DNA from: a virus
IMG/VR virus record: IMGVR_UViG_3300020470_000148
Span: 1 to 29,038 of that record
Reading direction: 5' to 3' (one strand)
Length of the DNA: 29,038 nucleotides
Part shown: in pieces, positions 15,894 through 23,694 of the stretch
Layout of the letters: the number at the start of each line of letters is the position of its first letter
Position numbering within the stretch: position 1 is the first letter of the stretch
Translations under genes and position numbers: made by a program
Notes under the pieces: model-generated
What the model was told of the DNA's origin: nothing
Database searches by the model: none
The model's input: the letters and a program-made list of their open reading frames with translations, nothing else

Positions 15894-16303
15894 TTGATAA
15901 TGAGGTTCAGTGGAAACAAGCTGACATGATTGAGGTTCTCCTGAAAGAACCAGATGACTTCTTAAAGGTTAGAGAAACACTTACAAGAATTGGTGTAGCA
16001 TCTCGTAAGGAGAGAAAGATATATCAGTCTTGTCACATCTTGCATAAGCAAGGAAAGTATTACATAGTTCACTTCAAGGAACTCTTCGCTCTTGATGGTA
16101 AGAACACAAACATCACAGAGAATGATGTTCAGAGAAGGAATAGAATTTCACAACTCCTTTCGGATTGGGGTCTAGTTAGTATTGTAGATTCTAATAAGGT
16201 AGGAGATCTCGCACCGTTAAATCAGATTAAAGTCATCTCTTTTAAAGAGAAAGGTGACTGGACTTTAGAGTCCAAATATAATATCGGTAAGAAAAAAGCG
16301 TAG
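15890..16303 (+). CDS. regA: RegA translational repressor
   Basis: A 137-residue match to T4 RegA (122). DFLKVRETLTRIGVAS, YQSCHILHKQGKYYIVHFKEL and the end WTLESKYNIGK are nearly the T4 residues. RegA binds AU-rich sites over start codons of phage early mRNAs and blocks translation; T4 targets include genes 44, 45 and rIIB. The product has about 12 extra residues before the MIEV that corresponds to the T4 start; ATG 15890 overlaps the gp62 stop, while ATG 15926 would give the T4-like length. It follows gp62 as in T4. Confidence 0.93.
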   Translation: MIDNEVQWKQADMIEVLLKEPDDFLKVRETLTRIGVASRKERKIYQSCHILHKQGKYYIVHFKELFALDGKNTNITENDVQRRNRISQLLSDWGLVSIVDSNKVGDLAPLNQIKVISFKEKGDWTLESKYNIGKKKA

Positions 16304-16332
16304 GATCCGAACTCTTTAAGTCGGTTAGTACC

Positions 16333-16361
16333 ACTGCGTTTTTGGGGTCTGAGAGTATAAT
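16333..16361 (+). promoter_or_regulatory. Promoter for hsp20
   Basis: A perfect -10 box TATAAT at 16356-16361 with a weak -35 (ACTGCG, 16333-16338) 17 bases upstream. It lies in the 113-base gap between regA and hsp20. The expected transcript would have a leader of about 50 bases containing the hairpin at 16368-16388 and a strong Shine-Dalgarno (AAGGAGG, 16405-16411) five bases before the ATG. Confidence 0.5.
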
Positions 16362-16367
16362 TAGTAG

Positions 16368-16388
16368 TGTGATGCCTAACGGGTCACA
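16368..16388 (+). promoter_or_regulatory. Leader hairpin (TGTGA/TCACA) before hsp20
   Basis: TGTGA (16368-16372) pairs with TCACA (16384-16388). Inside, CC and GG can close a TAAC tetraloop across a small internal loop. It begins almost exactly at the expected transcript start, so it would be a 5'-terminal hairpin. It could stabilise the mRNA or act as an operator; its 11-base spacing does not fit a CRP site. Confidence 0.35.
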
Positions 16389-16416
16389 TTAACCTAAGTC
16401 GCTCAAGGAGGACACC

Positions 16417-16866
16417 ATGAGAAACGCAACAACACATACATTTTTTGATCAATTTACACCATTTTCACTAGGGTTTGATGACACATTCAGTAGACTCGAA
16501 GCACTGTCGGGAACTTCAGTTAGTTACCCACCTTACAACATCGTGGCTGGACATGATGGTAGAACCCTACTGGAGATTGCTCTTGCTGGATTTTCAAGAG
16601 AAGATATCGAAGTAACAACAGAAGAAAACATCCTAACAGTTAAAGCATCTTCTAAGGAAGATGATAGAACCTATAGTCATAAGGGAATTGCTACTAGATC
16701 GTTTAGTAGAACGTGGCAACTAGGTGACTCTATGGAAGTCGAAGGTGTTGATTACAAAGATGGTCTCTTGGTTGTACAACTTCATAAGGTACTACCAGAA
16801 CATCAGCAGAAGAAGTTCTGGTTCGGCACTGAAGCACACAGAGAGAAGCTAGAAGCATCGGTATAG
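16417..16866 (+). CDS. hsp20: Hsp20 small heat-shock protein
   Basis: A 149-residue alpha-crystallin-type chaperone. The N-terminus (FFDQFTPFSLGFDDTFSRLE) and the start of the crystallin domain (YPPYNIVAGHDGRTLLEIALAGFSREDIEV) are typical of class A bacterial small heat-shock proteins; the later strand with FSRTWQLGD and VEGVDYKDGLLVVQL completes it. The usual C-terminal I-x-I anchor is replaced by a different tail. hsp20 is a near-universal gene of marine T4-like cyanophages. It has its own promoter, leader hairpin, a strong Shine-Dalgarno, and a terminator hairpin downstream. Confidence 0.93.
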   Translation: MRNATTHTFFDQFTPFSLGFDDTFSRLEALSGTSVSYPPYNIVAGHDGRTLLEIALAGFSREDIEVTTEENILTVKASSKEDDRTYSHKGIATRSFSRTWQLGDSMEVEGVDYKDGLLVVQLHKVLPEHQQKKFWFGTEAHREKLEASV

Positions 16867-16895
16867 AACACAGACCACATAACAAACCGTACACA

Positions 16896-16925
16896 GGGAG
16901 CTTGACTTTTGTCTTGCTCCCTTTT
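16896..16925 (+). terminator. Intrinsic terminator after hsp20, with a promoter inside it
   Basis: GGGAGC (16896-16901) pairs with GCTCCC (16916-16921). Inside, GAC and GTC pair around a TTTT loop, separated from the outer stem by TT/TT. Four T residues follow directly. This is a good Rho-independent terminator for hsp20. The -35 box of the next promoter sits in its loop and the -10 box overlaps its T tract. Confidence 0.65.
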
Positions 16926-16930
16926 ATAAT
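16902..16930 (+). promoter_or_regulatory. Strong sigma70-type promoter, probably giving a leaderless mRNA
   Basis: TTGACT (16902-16907), 17 bases, TATAAT (16925-16930): the best host-type promoter in the window. The ATG of the next gene is at 16937, six bases after the -10 box, where transcription itself should start. The mRNA would therefore begin at or within two bases of the start codon. It is expected to drive the Sm-like genes and the DNA polymerase. Confidence 0.75.
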
Positions 16931-16936
16931 GTCTCT

Positions 16937-17329
16937 ATGAGCATAAAGATAGTACACCTCACTAGTGGGGAAAGATTTATCTGTGACCTGTATGAATGCA
17001 GAGCACGACCAGATGAAAACAGTGAACATGTGGTCGGGTATGCTATAATACATCCACAGATATTTAATATGCAACAGGTGGTAGCATCTAATACTATGAC
17101 CTCAGGTAATGAACCTGAGTTCAAGGTTGTGTTTACCCCTTGGAATCCTTTAGCCAAGAGACAGCATTTTAAAATTAATGCTTTTGCTATCATTACCATC
17201 AGTGATGCACGTGAAGACATTGAGGAAATTTTCCGCAAAGAATATCAGGTGCTTACAAACTATGAGTTCCTTGAGGAACCCATAGATATTTTACATTACG
17301 ACGATAAGTTTACAGGTATTACAGTATGA
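16937..17329 (+). CDS. Sm-like (LSM-fold) protein 1 of the regA-gp43 cluster
   Basis: A 130-residue protein starting MSIKIVHLTSGERFICDLYE, the two opening strands of an Sm-like fold, then HVVGYAIIHPQIFNM, then FKVVFTPWNPLAKRQHFKINAFAIITISD, and an acidic helix (REDIEEIFRKEY). Similar order of motifs is seen in the proteins at 2589 and 17326. Sm-like proteins such as Hfq bind RNA as rings; RNA binding here is inferred from the fold. It is the first gene after a strong promoter and has no Shine-Dalgarno and almost no leader. It overlaps the next gene by four bases. Confidence 0.65.
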   Translation: MSIKIVHLTSGERFICDLYECRARPDENSEHVVGYAIIHPQIFNMQQVVASNTMTSGNEPEFKVVFTPWNPLAKRQHFKINAFAIITISDAREDIEEIFRKEYQVLTNYEFLEEPIDILHYDDKFTGITV

Positions 17330-17700
17330 CAATTCAATTAGTTAGAATGAAGTATTCTGACGAAACAGTTATCGCTGATGTTGGCGAGGTTTTTCAGAAT
17401 GAGGAGTCTAAAGAAAAGGGTGAACGTCCTCTCTGTCTACAGTTCATTAATCCATACACATTACATGTGGTAAATGAAACTGAAGATGGGTACAATGTTG
17501 CCTTCAAGAAATGGAATCCTTTCTCTGATGATAAGGAATATAATGTAGGGTTCGATCTAATTGGTATAATTAGTAATGTGAAACCTGCTGTTGCAGTAGC
17601 ATATAATGAAAAAGTTGCCGTAGACACTACCCCAAATGAAGAAACTACTGAAGATACAGAACGAGCCGCAGTGGATTTTGTCCCAAGTGGATCAAGTTGA
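17326..17700 (+). CDS. Sm-like (LSM-fold) protein 2
   Basis: A 124-residue protein with the same plan as its upstream neighbour: IQLVRMKYSDETVIADVGEVF, then LCLQFINPYTLHVV, then VAFKKWNPFSDDKEYNVGFDLIGIISNV. The shared landmarks are the N/HP after the third strand and W-N-P before the last two. The last 35 residues are low-complexity (T, E, P, S) and overlap the next gene by 65 bases in another frame, so this tail may be shaped by the overlap. The role is unknown, but its place where T4 has only small regA-distal genes before gene 43 suggests RNA-level control. Confidence 0.65.
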   Translation: MTIQLVRMKYSDETVIADVGEVFQNEESKEKGERPLCLQFINPYTLHVVNETEDGYNVAFKKWNPFSDDKEYNVGFDLIGIISNVKPAVAVAYNEKVAVDTTPNEETTEDTERAAVDFVPSGSS

Positions 17701-17887
17701 TACTGCTGAGTATGGTGAACCAGATTGTATTCTGATTAATCCAGTTACCATTGAAGATGGTAAACCTTGGCCACCACATTCAGCAGACAAGGATGTACTT
17801 GTCCGATCAACTGATATAATTGTTATGGTCGATCCGTCAGATGACGTTTTAAATTCAACAGAGGCAAAGGAACTACTGAACGAATGA
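17636..17887 (+). CDS. Sm-like (LSM-fold) protein 3, short
   Basis: An 83-residue protein, the shortest of the group: PQWILSQVDQVDTAEYGEPD, then CILINPVTIEDGKPW, then VLVRSTDIIVMVDPSDDVL. The INP after a hydrophobic strand and the closing IIVMV strand match its two neighbours. Starting at ATG 17636 keeps the WILSQVDQV strand that the fold needs but means a 65-base overlap with the preceding gene; GTG 17687 would cut into that strand. It overlaps gp43 by four bases (ATGA). Confidence 0.6.
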   Translation: MKKLLKIQNEPQWILSQVDQVDTAEYGEPDCILINPVTIEDGKPWPPHSADKDVLVRSTDIIVMVDPSDDVLNSTEAKELLNE

Positions 17888-20373
17888 AATTTTACACCAA
17901 CGTAGAACAAGCTGGTAATAGAATTTTTGTACGTGGTTATGAAGGTGGTGAAGCATTTAAGGATAAGGTCAATTTTGATCCCACCTTATATCTTCCCACC
18001 TCTAATTTTTCTGAGTGGCGTACACTTGAAGGTCAATGTGTAGAGCCTATGAAGCAGGGTACGATACAACATGCTAAGGAAACAGTACAGAGATATCGTG
18101 ATGTTTCCAATATGGATGTGTATGGTAACACAAGATATTTGTATCAGTATATTGCTGATGAGTATCCTGATGACCAAGTAAAGTTTGATCCCAAACTTAT
18201 CAGAGTCTTTAACATTGATATTGAAACTTCTGCTGAGAATGGGTTTCCAGATATCGAATCAGCAGACCAAGAAATCTTAGCGATCAGTATTAAGGACTCT
18301 TATTCTGGTCGCATTACTGTCTTTGGGGCTAGACAATTTGATAACAATGATCCCCAAGTAGACTACATGCATTTCAAGACTGAGGATTCTATGCTTAAAG
18401 CATTCCTCAGGTATTGGATGGAAAATTATCCTGACGTTATTACAGGTTGGAATGTTCAGCTTTTTGATATACCCTATATTGTTAGGCGTTTTGATCGGGT
18501 ACTTGGTGAGGGATTTACTCGTTATCTTAGCCCGTATAAACTTATTTCTACTCGTGAAATTTACATCAAGGGCAGAAGACAAATCGCTTGCGATCTACGA
18601 GGAATTTCTACTCTGGATTATCTCGAACTATACCGTAAGTTTACCTACACGAATCAAGAATCTTATCGGTTGGACCATATCTGCTTTGTCGAACTCGGAG
18701 AAAGAAAGTTAGACCACAGTGAGTATGATACTTTCAAGGAGTTCTACGAGAAGGATTGGCAGAAGTTTGTAGAATATAATATACATGACGTTCGTCTGGT
18801 GGACAAACTAGACGAGAAGATGAAACTTCTAGATCTTGCATTCACTATGGCTTATGATGCTAAGGTGAATTATGAAGATGTGTTTAGTCAAGTTCGTATG
18901 TGGGATAACTACATATACTGCGAACTACTAAAACGTAAGATCGCAATTCCTCCTAAGAAGGAGGCAACTAAAAACGCTAAGTATGCAGGTGCTTATGTCA
19001 AGGAACCGATTCCAGGATTCTATGATTGGGTGGTCAGTTTTGATCTCAATAGTCTGTATCCCCATCTTATTATGCAGTACAACATCTCCCCAGAGACCCT
19101 CAGGGAGACTAGATGTGCCAGTGCAAGCGTTGAGGGGTTCTTAAATAAGACTGTTCAACTAGACCCAGAGTATTCTACTTGTGCTAATGGAGCACAGTAC
19201 AGGAAGGACGTGCATGGATTTCTTCCAGAGATGATGCAGAAGATGTATGACTCTAGGGTCATCTTCAAGAAGAAAATGATTGAAGCAAAGAAGGAGTATG
19301 AGAAGACTCCTACTGTTGCATTAAAGAATGAGATTGCTAGATGCAATAACATTCAGATGGCTAAGAAGATCTCTTTGAACAGTGCTTATGGTGCTATCGG
19401 TAACGAACACTTTAGGTACTATAGGTTAGCAAACGCCGAGGCAATTACATTATCAGGACAAGTCTCAATTAGATGGATTGAGAACAAGATGAATGGGTAT
19501 CTAAATAAACTACTCGGATCAGATGAGAAGGATTACGTAATTGCATCAGATACAGACTCGATATATCTTAATCTCGGACCTCTTGTTGATAAATTTTTTG
19601 GTAGCAAGTCTAGTGATAAGGCTAAGGTTGTGGACTTACTTGATAAGATCTGCAAGGACAAACTGGAACCGTTTATTGATGCGTCCTATGAGGAACTGGC
19701 GACGTATGCTAATGCGTATGATCAAAAGATGAGTATGAAGCGAGAGAATATCGCTGACCGTGGTATTTGGACTGCTAAAAAACGATACATACTTAACGTC
19801 TGGGACTCAGAAGGAGTCCGATACAACGAACCCAAGATGAAAATCATGGGATTAGAAACTGCTAGGTCATCAACACCAGCATATTTTAGGGATAAATTGT
19901 ATGAAGCTTTTAAGATTATTATCGGCAAAACAAATGATGAGCTTATCGCTTTTATCGATGATGTCCGAGCAGCGACAAAGCAACAACCCTACGAAGACAT
20001 TGCATTCCCAAGAGGATGTAACGGACTTGAAAAATACTTTTCAAGAACCAGCATCTATCAAAAAGGAACACCAATCCACGTAAGGGGTGCATTGTTATAC
20101 AACCATTACGTTAATAAGAATAACGTAACCAACAAATATCCAATCATTCAGGAAGGTGAGAAGATCAAGTTCATTTATTTGAAGACACCTAACCCCATGA
20201 AAGAGGATTGTATTTCTTTCTTCAGTCAGATTCCTAAGGAGTTTAACATGGAGAAGTACATCGACTATAAGAAACAATTTGATAAGAGTTTCTTGAAACC
20301 TCTGGAAAATGTGCTAGAATGTATTGGGTGGAATAGTAAAAAGATCATTACAATAGGGAGTTTTCTTACATGA
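17884..20373 (+). CDS. gp43: gp43 family B DNA polymerase
   Basis: An 829-residue polymerase (T4 gp43 is 898), uninterrupted by introns or splits. Exonuclease motifs: Exo I DIE (D112, E114), Exo II with GWNVQLFD (N190, D195), Exo III with YNIHD (D302). Polymerase motifs: A DLNSLYP (387-393), B KISLNSAYG, and C SDTDS (D556, D558). The C-terminal end lacks an obvious T4-like clamp peptide that I can name. It replicates phage DNA with gp45, 44/62 and gp41. ATGA overlaps join it to both neighbours. Confidence 0.97.
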   Translation: MKFYTNVEQAGNRIFVRGYEGGEAFKDKVNFDPTLYLPTSNFSEWRTLEGQCVEPMKQGTIQHAKETVQRYRDVSNMDVYGNTRYLYQYIADEYPDDQVKFDPKLIRVFNIDIETSAENGFPDIESADQEILAISIKDSYSGRITVFGARQFDNNDPQVDYMHFKTEDSMLKAFLRYWMENYPDVITGWNVQLFDIPYIVRRFDRVLGEGFTRYLSPYKLISTREIYIKGRRQIACDLRGISTLDYLELYRKFTYTNQESYRLDHICFVELGERKLDHSEYDTFKEFYEKDWQKFVEYNIHDVRLVDKLDEKMKLLDLAFTMAYDAKVNYEDVFSQVRMWDNYIYCELLKRKIAIPPKKEATKNAKYAGAYVKEPIPGFYDWVVSFDLNSLYPHLIMQYNISPETLRETRCASASVEGFLNKTVQLDPEYSTCANGAQYRKDVHGFLPEMMQKMYDSRVIFKKKMIEAKKEYEKTPTVALKNEIARCNNIQMAKKISLNSAYGAIGNEHFRYYRLANAEAITLSGQVSIRWIENKMNGYLNKLLGSDEKDYVIASDTDSIYLNLGPLVDKFFGSKSSDKAKVVDLLDKICKDKLEPFIDASYEELATYANAYDQKMSMKRENIADRGIWTAKKRYILNVWDSEGVRYNEPKMKIMGLETARSSTPAYFRDKLYEAFKIIIGKTNDELIAFIDDVRAATKQQPYEDIAFPRGCNGLEKYFSRTSIYQKGTPIHVRGALLYNHYVNKNNVTNKYPIIQEGEKIKFIYLKTPNPMKEDCISFFSQIPKEFNMEKYIDYKKQFDKSFLKPLENVLECIGWNSKKIITIGSFLT
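20293..20320 (+). promoter_or_regulatory. Possible internal promoter at the end of gp43
   Basis: TTGAAA (20293-20298), 16 bases, TAGAAT (20315-20320), inside the gp43 coding region and about 50 bases before the small gene that leads into uvsX. Both boxes are one or two bases from consensus. It would let uvsX and gp41 be made apart from the polymerase. Coding constraint could produce it by chance. Confidence 0.3.
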
Positions 20374-20549
20374 GCAAAACCGTGTGGACAGTCACATATC
20401 AAGACGCACAAGTGGAAGCACTTGATGCTGGTCAGATCAAGGTCTTTGAGGAGAAGACAACAGCAGATGCATATGCTCAACTGTTGTCTAAAGACCATGA
20501 CTATGTTAGAATGTACGAAAGTGAGGTAACTGACGCATGGGCTTCCTAG
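20370..20549 (+). CDS. 59-residue mini-protein between gp43 and uvsX
   Basis: The start overlaps the gp43 stop as ATGA and the end overlaps uvsX by 13 bases. The product [20 protein letters not shown] continues with [30 protein letters not shown]. The strand-strand-helix-strand order recalls other small alpha/beta phage proteins here (for example at 14664). Function unknown. Without it there would be a 163-base untranslated gap in a genome that has almost none. Confidence 0.65.
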   Translation: MSKTVWTVTYQDAQVEALDAGQIKVFEEKTTADAYAQLLSKDHDYVRMYESEVTDAWAS

Positions 20550-21550
20550 ATACAGTAATTAAGGATAGTGGAAACGAATACGCTAGTAGGGTCAGTGACG
20601 GAGTTGCTGCTGGAGATACATCCAGTTTTGTCGATACTGGCTCTTATATTTTCAATGCTGTCGTTAGTGGTTCTCTCTTCGGTGGTATCCCCTCTAATAA
20701 AGTCACAGCACTTGCTGGAGAATCATCAACAGGAAAAACTTTCTTTGCCCTTAGTGTTGTACGGAACTTTCTTACTCAGCATACTAACGGTGGGGTTATT
20801 TATTTTGAGTCTGAGTCTGCTATAAGCAAAGATATGATTGAGAGCAGGGGAATTGATTCCAAACGTATGGTAATTTTCCCTGTTGCTACGATAGAAGAGT
20901 TTAGGACACAAGCAACTAGGATCCTAGACAAGTATATGAAGCAACCAAAAGAAGAAAGAGAACCAATGATGTTTGTTCTTGATTCTCTTGGTATGCTATC
21001 AACATCAAAGGAGATGGAAGATATCTCTAATGATAAACAGGTCAGAGACATGACCAAATCACAATTAATTAAGGGTGCATTCAGAGTATTGACTTTGAAA
21101 CTAGGACAAGCACAAGTTCCTATGATTGTTACCAATCACACATATGATGTGATCGGATCCTATGTGCCACAAAAAGAAATGGGCGGTGGTAGTGGACTAA
21201 AGTATGCTGCATCGACTATAATTTACTTAACCAAATCTAAAGAGAAAGAAGGAACAGACTTAGTGGGTAACATCATTAAGTGTGAAGCCAAGAAATCTCG
21301 TCTAACCAAGGAGGGTTCTAAAGTTGCAACTAGATTATACTTCGATGAGCGTGGTCTCGACAAATACTATGGACTCTTGGAACTTGGTGAACAGTACAAC
21401 ATCTTTAAACGGGTGGGCAACCGTATCCAGTTCGGTGAAACTTCTGTTTACCCTAAATCTGTTCTTGCTAATCCTGAGAAGTACTTCACCGATGAAGTGA
21501 TTGCACAATTAGAAGAAGCAGCAAGAACGGAGTATGGTTATGGCAACTGA
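20537..21550 (+). CDS. uvsX: UvsX RecA-like recombinase
   Basis: A 337-residue RecA-family protein (T4 UvsX is 391). Walker A is GESSTGKT (61-68), the second ATPase motif is [11 protein letters not shown], and the DNA-binding loop region is near [18 protein letters not shown]. It forms the presynaptic filament for strand invasion with UvsY and drives recombination-dependent replication. It starts 13 bases inside the preceding mini-gene and overlaps gp41 slightly. Confidence 0.95.
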   Translation: MGFLDTVIKDSGNEYASRVSDGVAAGDTSSFVDTGSYIFNAVVSGSLFGGIPSNKVTALAGESSTGKTFFALSVVRNFLTQHTNGGVIYFESESAISKDMIESRGIDSKRMVIFPVATIEEFRTQATRILDKYMKQPKEEREPMMFVLDSLGMLSTSKEMEDISNDKQVRDMTKSQLIKGAFRVLTLKLGQAQVPMIVTNHTYDVIGSYVPQKEMGGGSGLKYAASTIIYLTKSKEKEGTDLVGNIIKCEAKKSRLTKEGSKVATRLYFDERGLDKYYGLLELGEQYNIFKRVGNRIQFGETSVYPKSVLANPEKYFTDEVIAQLEEAARTEYGYGN

Positions 21551-22934
21551 GAAAATCGAAGAGTCTATTCTTCGTAATCTCCTTTGCAATGAAGATTACT
21601 ACAGGAAAGTAGTACCACATCTTGACGCAGATTATTTTCAAGATCCAGTAGAGAGAGTATTATACGAAGAGATCCATGAGTTCTCTTCCAAGTATGATAA
21701 GGTTCCTACAAAGGAAGTACTTAAGATTAATCTGGGACAGAGAAGTGATCTTACAGATGAGATTTTTAAATCTTCTGTTTCTAAAATAGACACTCTATCA
21801 GATGAGTGGGTGGATCAAGATTGGTTGCTTGACTCTACTGAAACGTGGTGTCAAGATCGTGCTATCTACCGTGCTTTGATGCAGTCTATTAAGATTGCAG
21901 ATGGTGGGGATGATAAGTTGGATAAGGGTGCTATCCCTTCCATCTTACAGGACGCACTAGCGGTATCTTTTGATGAGCACATCGGTCATGACTATATTGA
22001 GTCTGCTGAATCTCGCTATGAGTTTTATCATAGAGAGGAAGAGAAGATACCGTTTGATCTAGAGAAATTCAATTACATTACTAAGGGTGGTCTTCCTAAT
22101 AAGACCCTCAATATAGCACTTGCTGGTACTGGTGTTGGTAAGTCTCTATTCATGTGTCACATGGCTAGTTCTTGCTTACTTCAAGGCAAGAATGTTCTGT
22201 ATGTTACCTTGGAAATGTCTGAGGAAAAGATTGCAGAACGTATTGATGCTAATTGTTTGAATCTTAGTATCAAGGACATTGTAGATGTCCCACAGGTTAT
22301 ATTCAGATCTAAGATTTCTGATTTGCAGAAGAAAACTAATGGTAAGATTATTATCAAGGAGTATCCTACTGCTTCAGCACATGCTGGACACTTTAGATCA
22401 TTACTTAATGAACTAAAACTTAAGAAATCTTTTAAACCCGATATAATCTTTATAGATTACCTTAACATTTGTGCTAGTGTTAGGTATAAAGGACACATCG
22501 TTAATTCTTATACTTATGTTAAAGCAATTGCTGAAGAACTTCGGGGTTTGGCGGTCGAATTTGACCTACCGATTATCTCCGCTACTCAAACTACTCGCAG
22601 TGGTTTTGGCAGCTCTGATCCCGATCTTACGGACACATCTGAGTCTTTTGGACTCCCTGCTACTGCTGATCTTATGTTCGCTCTTATTACCAACGAAGAG
22701 CTCGAACAAGAAGGTAGAATCATGGTCAAACAACTAAAGAACAGATACAACGATCTCACTTCAAATCGAAAGTTTTTGGTGGGGATAGATAGAGCAAAGA
22801 TGAAGCTCTTCGACGTTGCTGAATCTTCTAGAGATCTGACTCACGACAAAGAGAGTGAGGATGAGATCGAAGCGTTTGATACTATCAAACAAAACCAAGC
22901 TCGCCTTAGTAAATTCGCTGAATGGAATGTTTAA
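21540..22934 (+). CDS. gp41: gp41 replicative DNA helicase (DnaB-like)
   Basis: A 464-residue hexameric helicase (T4 gp41 is 475). Walker A is GTGVGKS (K201), Walker B FIDYLNI, and [12 protein letters not shown] and the KNRYND segment are typical of the DnaB family. It unwinds the fork and works with a primase. I chose ATG 21540, seven bases after GGAG, rather than ATG 21534, which is only one base after it. The N-terminal ~150 residues are the helical domain of this family. Confidence 0.95.
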   Translation: MATEKIEESILRNLLCNEDYYRKVVPHLDADYFQDPVERVLYEEIHEFSSKYDKVPTKEVLKINLGQRSDLTDEIFKSSVSKIDTLSDEWVDQDWLLDSTETWCQDRAIYRALMQSIKIADGGDDKLDKGAIPSILQDALAVSFDEHIGHDYIESAESRYEFYHREEEKIPFDLEKFNYITKGGLPNKTLNIALAGTGVGKSLFMCHMASSCLLQGKNVLYVTLEMSEEKIAERIDANCLNLSIKDIVDVPQVIFRSKISDLQKKTNGKIIIKEYPTASAHAGHFRSLLNELKLKKSFKPDIIFIDYLNICASVRYKGHIVNSYTYVKAIAEELRGLAVEFDLPIISATQTTRSGFGSSDPDLTDTSESFGLPATADLMFALITNEELEQEGRIMVKQLKNRYNDLTSNRKFLVGIDRAKMKLFDVAESSRDLTHDKESEDEIEAFDTIKQNQARLSKFAEWNV

Positions 22935-23172
22935 ACATGGGGACATAGTTGAGTTCCGAGGTGATAGAGGTTTCGTTAACTTCTATGATAAACACGCACC
23001 ATACTTCACATTGTGTGTAAGACAATGGGAAGACAAAGATAAGATGCATGGCGTAAGTCAATGCAATCTCCTAGTGTATCGCTCACACTGGGATGAGGTT
23101 AAAATGATAGAACCAGCACCAGTTGCTGATACCTATCACTCACAAGAACATCGTTATTCTGATCCACAATGA
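22927..23172 (+). CDS. Small SH3-like protein between gp41 and mazG
   Basis: An 81-residue product, [20 protein letters not shown] then PYFTLCVRQWEDKDK, and NLLVYRSHWDEVKMIEP. HGDIVEF followed by strands and a closing W-D-E-V strand is the plan of SH3-like or KOW-like barrels. The frame is open upstream to 22855, but ATG 22927 gives an eight-base overlap with gp41. It ends on the mazG start as ATGA. The function is unknown. Confidence 0.65.
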   Translation: MFKHGDIVEFRGDRGFVNFYDKHAPYFTLCVRQWEDKDKMHGVSQCNLLVYRSHWDEVKMIEPAPVADTYHSQEHRYSDPQ

Positions 23173-23579
23173 CTGAAAAAATTGATTATAATAAGTACCT
23201 AGAGTTTGTTGATGGAACTACAAGCCATCCCTCTAAGGATACCGAAGAATTTATTAACAGGGTTCGTGACCTAGAATCTAAAGGAGTTAACATCGCACGT
23301 CTTCTAACTGCTGCTGTTGGTATCAGTGCAGAAGGTGGAGAGTTTACTGAGATCGTTAAGAAGATTGCCTTCCAAGGTAAAGAACTTGATGAGGATGTTA
23401 AAGTACATCTTCTTAAAGAACTAGGTGATGTGTTCTGGTATATTGCACAGGCATGTCATGCTTTAGATTTAGATTTCCAAACTATATGTGTTACTAACAT
23501 GATGAAGTTAGCAGCACGTTATCCTGGTGGAGAATTTAATGTGTTCCAATCTGAAAACCGTGCTGAAGGAGACATCTAG
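23169..23579 (+). CDS. mazG: MazG-like nucleotide pyrophosphohydrolase
   Basis: A 136-residue single MazG domain. The metal-binding helices are present: AAVGISAEGGEFTEIVKKI (ExxE type, about 55-73) and LLKELGDVFWYIAQACHAL (ExxD type, about 89-107), followed by NMMKLAARYPGG. MazG enzymes remove pyrophosphate from (d)NTPs; in cyanophages they have been proposed to act on host ppGpp or to help recycle GC-rich host nucleotides. A known marker gene of marine T4-like phages. Its TAG shares a base with the GTG of the next mini-gene. Confidence 0.92.
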   Translation: MTEKIDYNKYLEFVDGTTSHPSKDTEEFINRVRDLESKGVNIARLLTAAVGISAEGGEFTEIVKKIAFQGKELDEDVKVHLLKELGDVFWYIAQACHALDLDFQTICVTNMMKLAARYPGGEFNVFQSENRAEGDI

Positions 23580-23665
23580 TGCATTTAATTTTACCTATAA
23601 TTTGTATCGCTTTGATCTCTTTAGTGATAGTCTATTCAGTAATTCAGAAATATAACCCTCATTGA
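23579..23665 (+). CDS. 28-residue single-helix membrane mini-protein (GTG start)
   Basis: A GTG overlapping the mazG stop (TAGTG) opens a frame of 28 residues: (M)HLILPIICIALISLVIVYSV then IQKYNPH. The first 22 residues form a strong transmembrane segment with a short positively charged end, which by the positive-inside rule would face the cytoplasm. It is too short for usual ORF calling and ends just before a late-type promoter. A holin-like or host-membrane role is only a guess. Confidence 0.45.
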   Translation: MHLILPIICIALISLVIVYSVIQKYNPH

Positions 23666-23666
23666 T

Positions 23667-23673
23667 CTAAATA
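23667..23673 (+). promoter_or_regulatory. Candidate phage late promoter (CTAAATA)
   Basis: CTAAATA, identical to the motif at 119-125, in a 29-base untranslated gap 21 bases before the ATG at 23695. It marks the change from replication genes to the accessory block. Fits gp55-dependent late transcription of the following three enzymes. Confidence 0.5.
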
Positions 23674-23694
23674 TACCTAGTACCATAGGTATCG

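Noticed and set aside
16368-16388. CRP-type operator (TGTGA...TCACA)
   Set aside because: The half-sites are 11 bases apart instead of 6, so it fits a hairpin better.
16730-17238. Two minus-strand open frames of 114 and 104 codons over hsp20, its terminator and the first Sm-like gene
   Set aside because: They oppose well-supported + strand genes, show no recognisable domain, and one crosses the promoter/terminator element.
22855-22926. Longer start for the protein before mazG
   Set aside because: The added residues lie inside the gp41 coding region and do not fit the small beta domain, which starts at ATG 22927.
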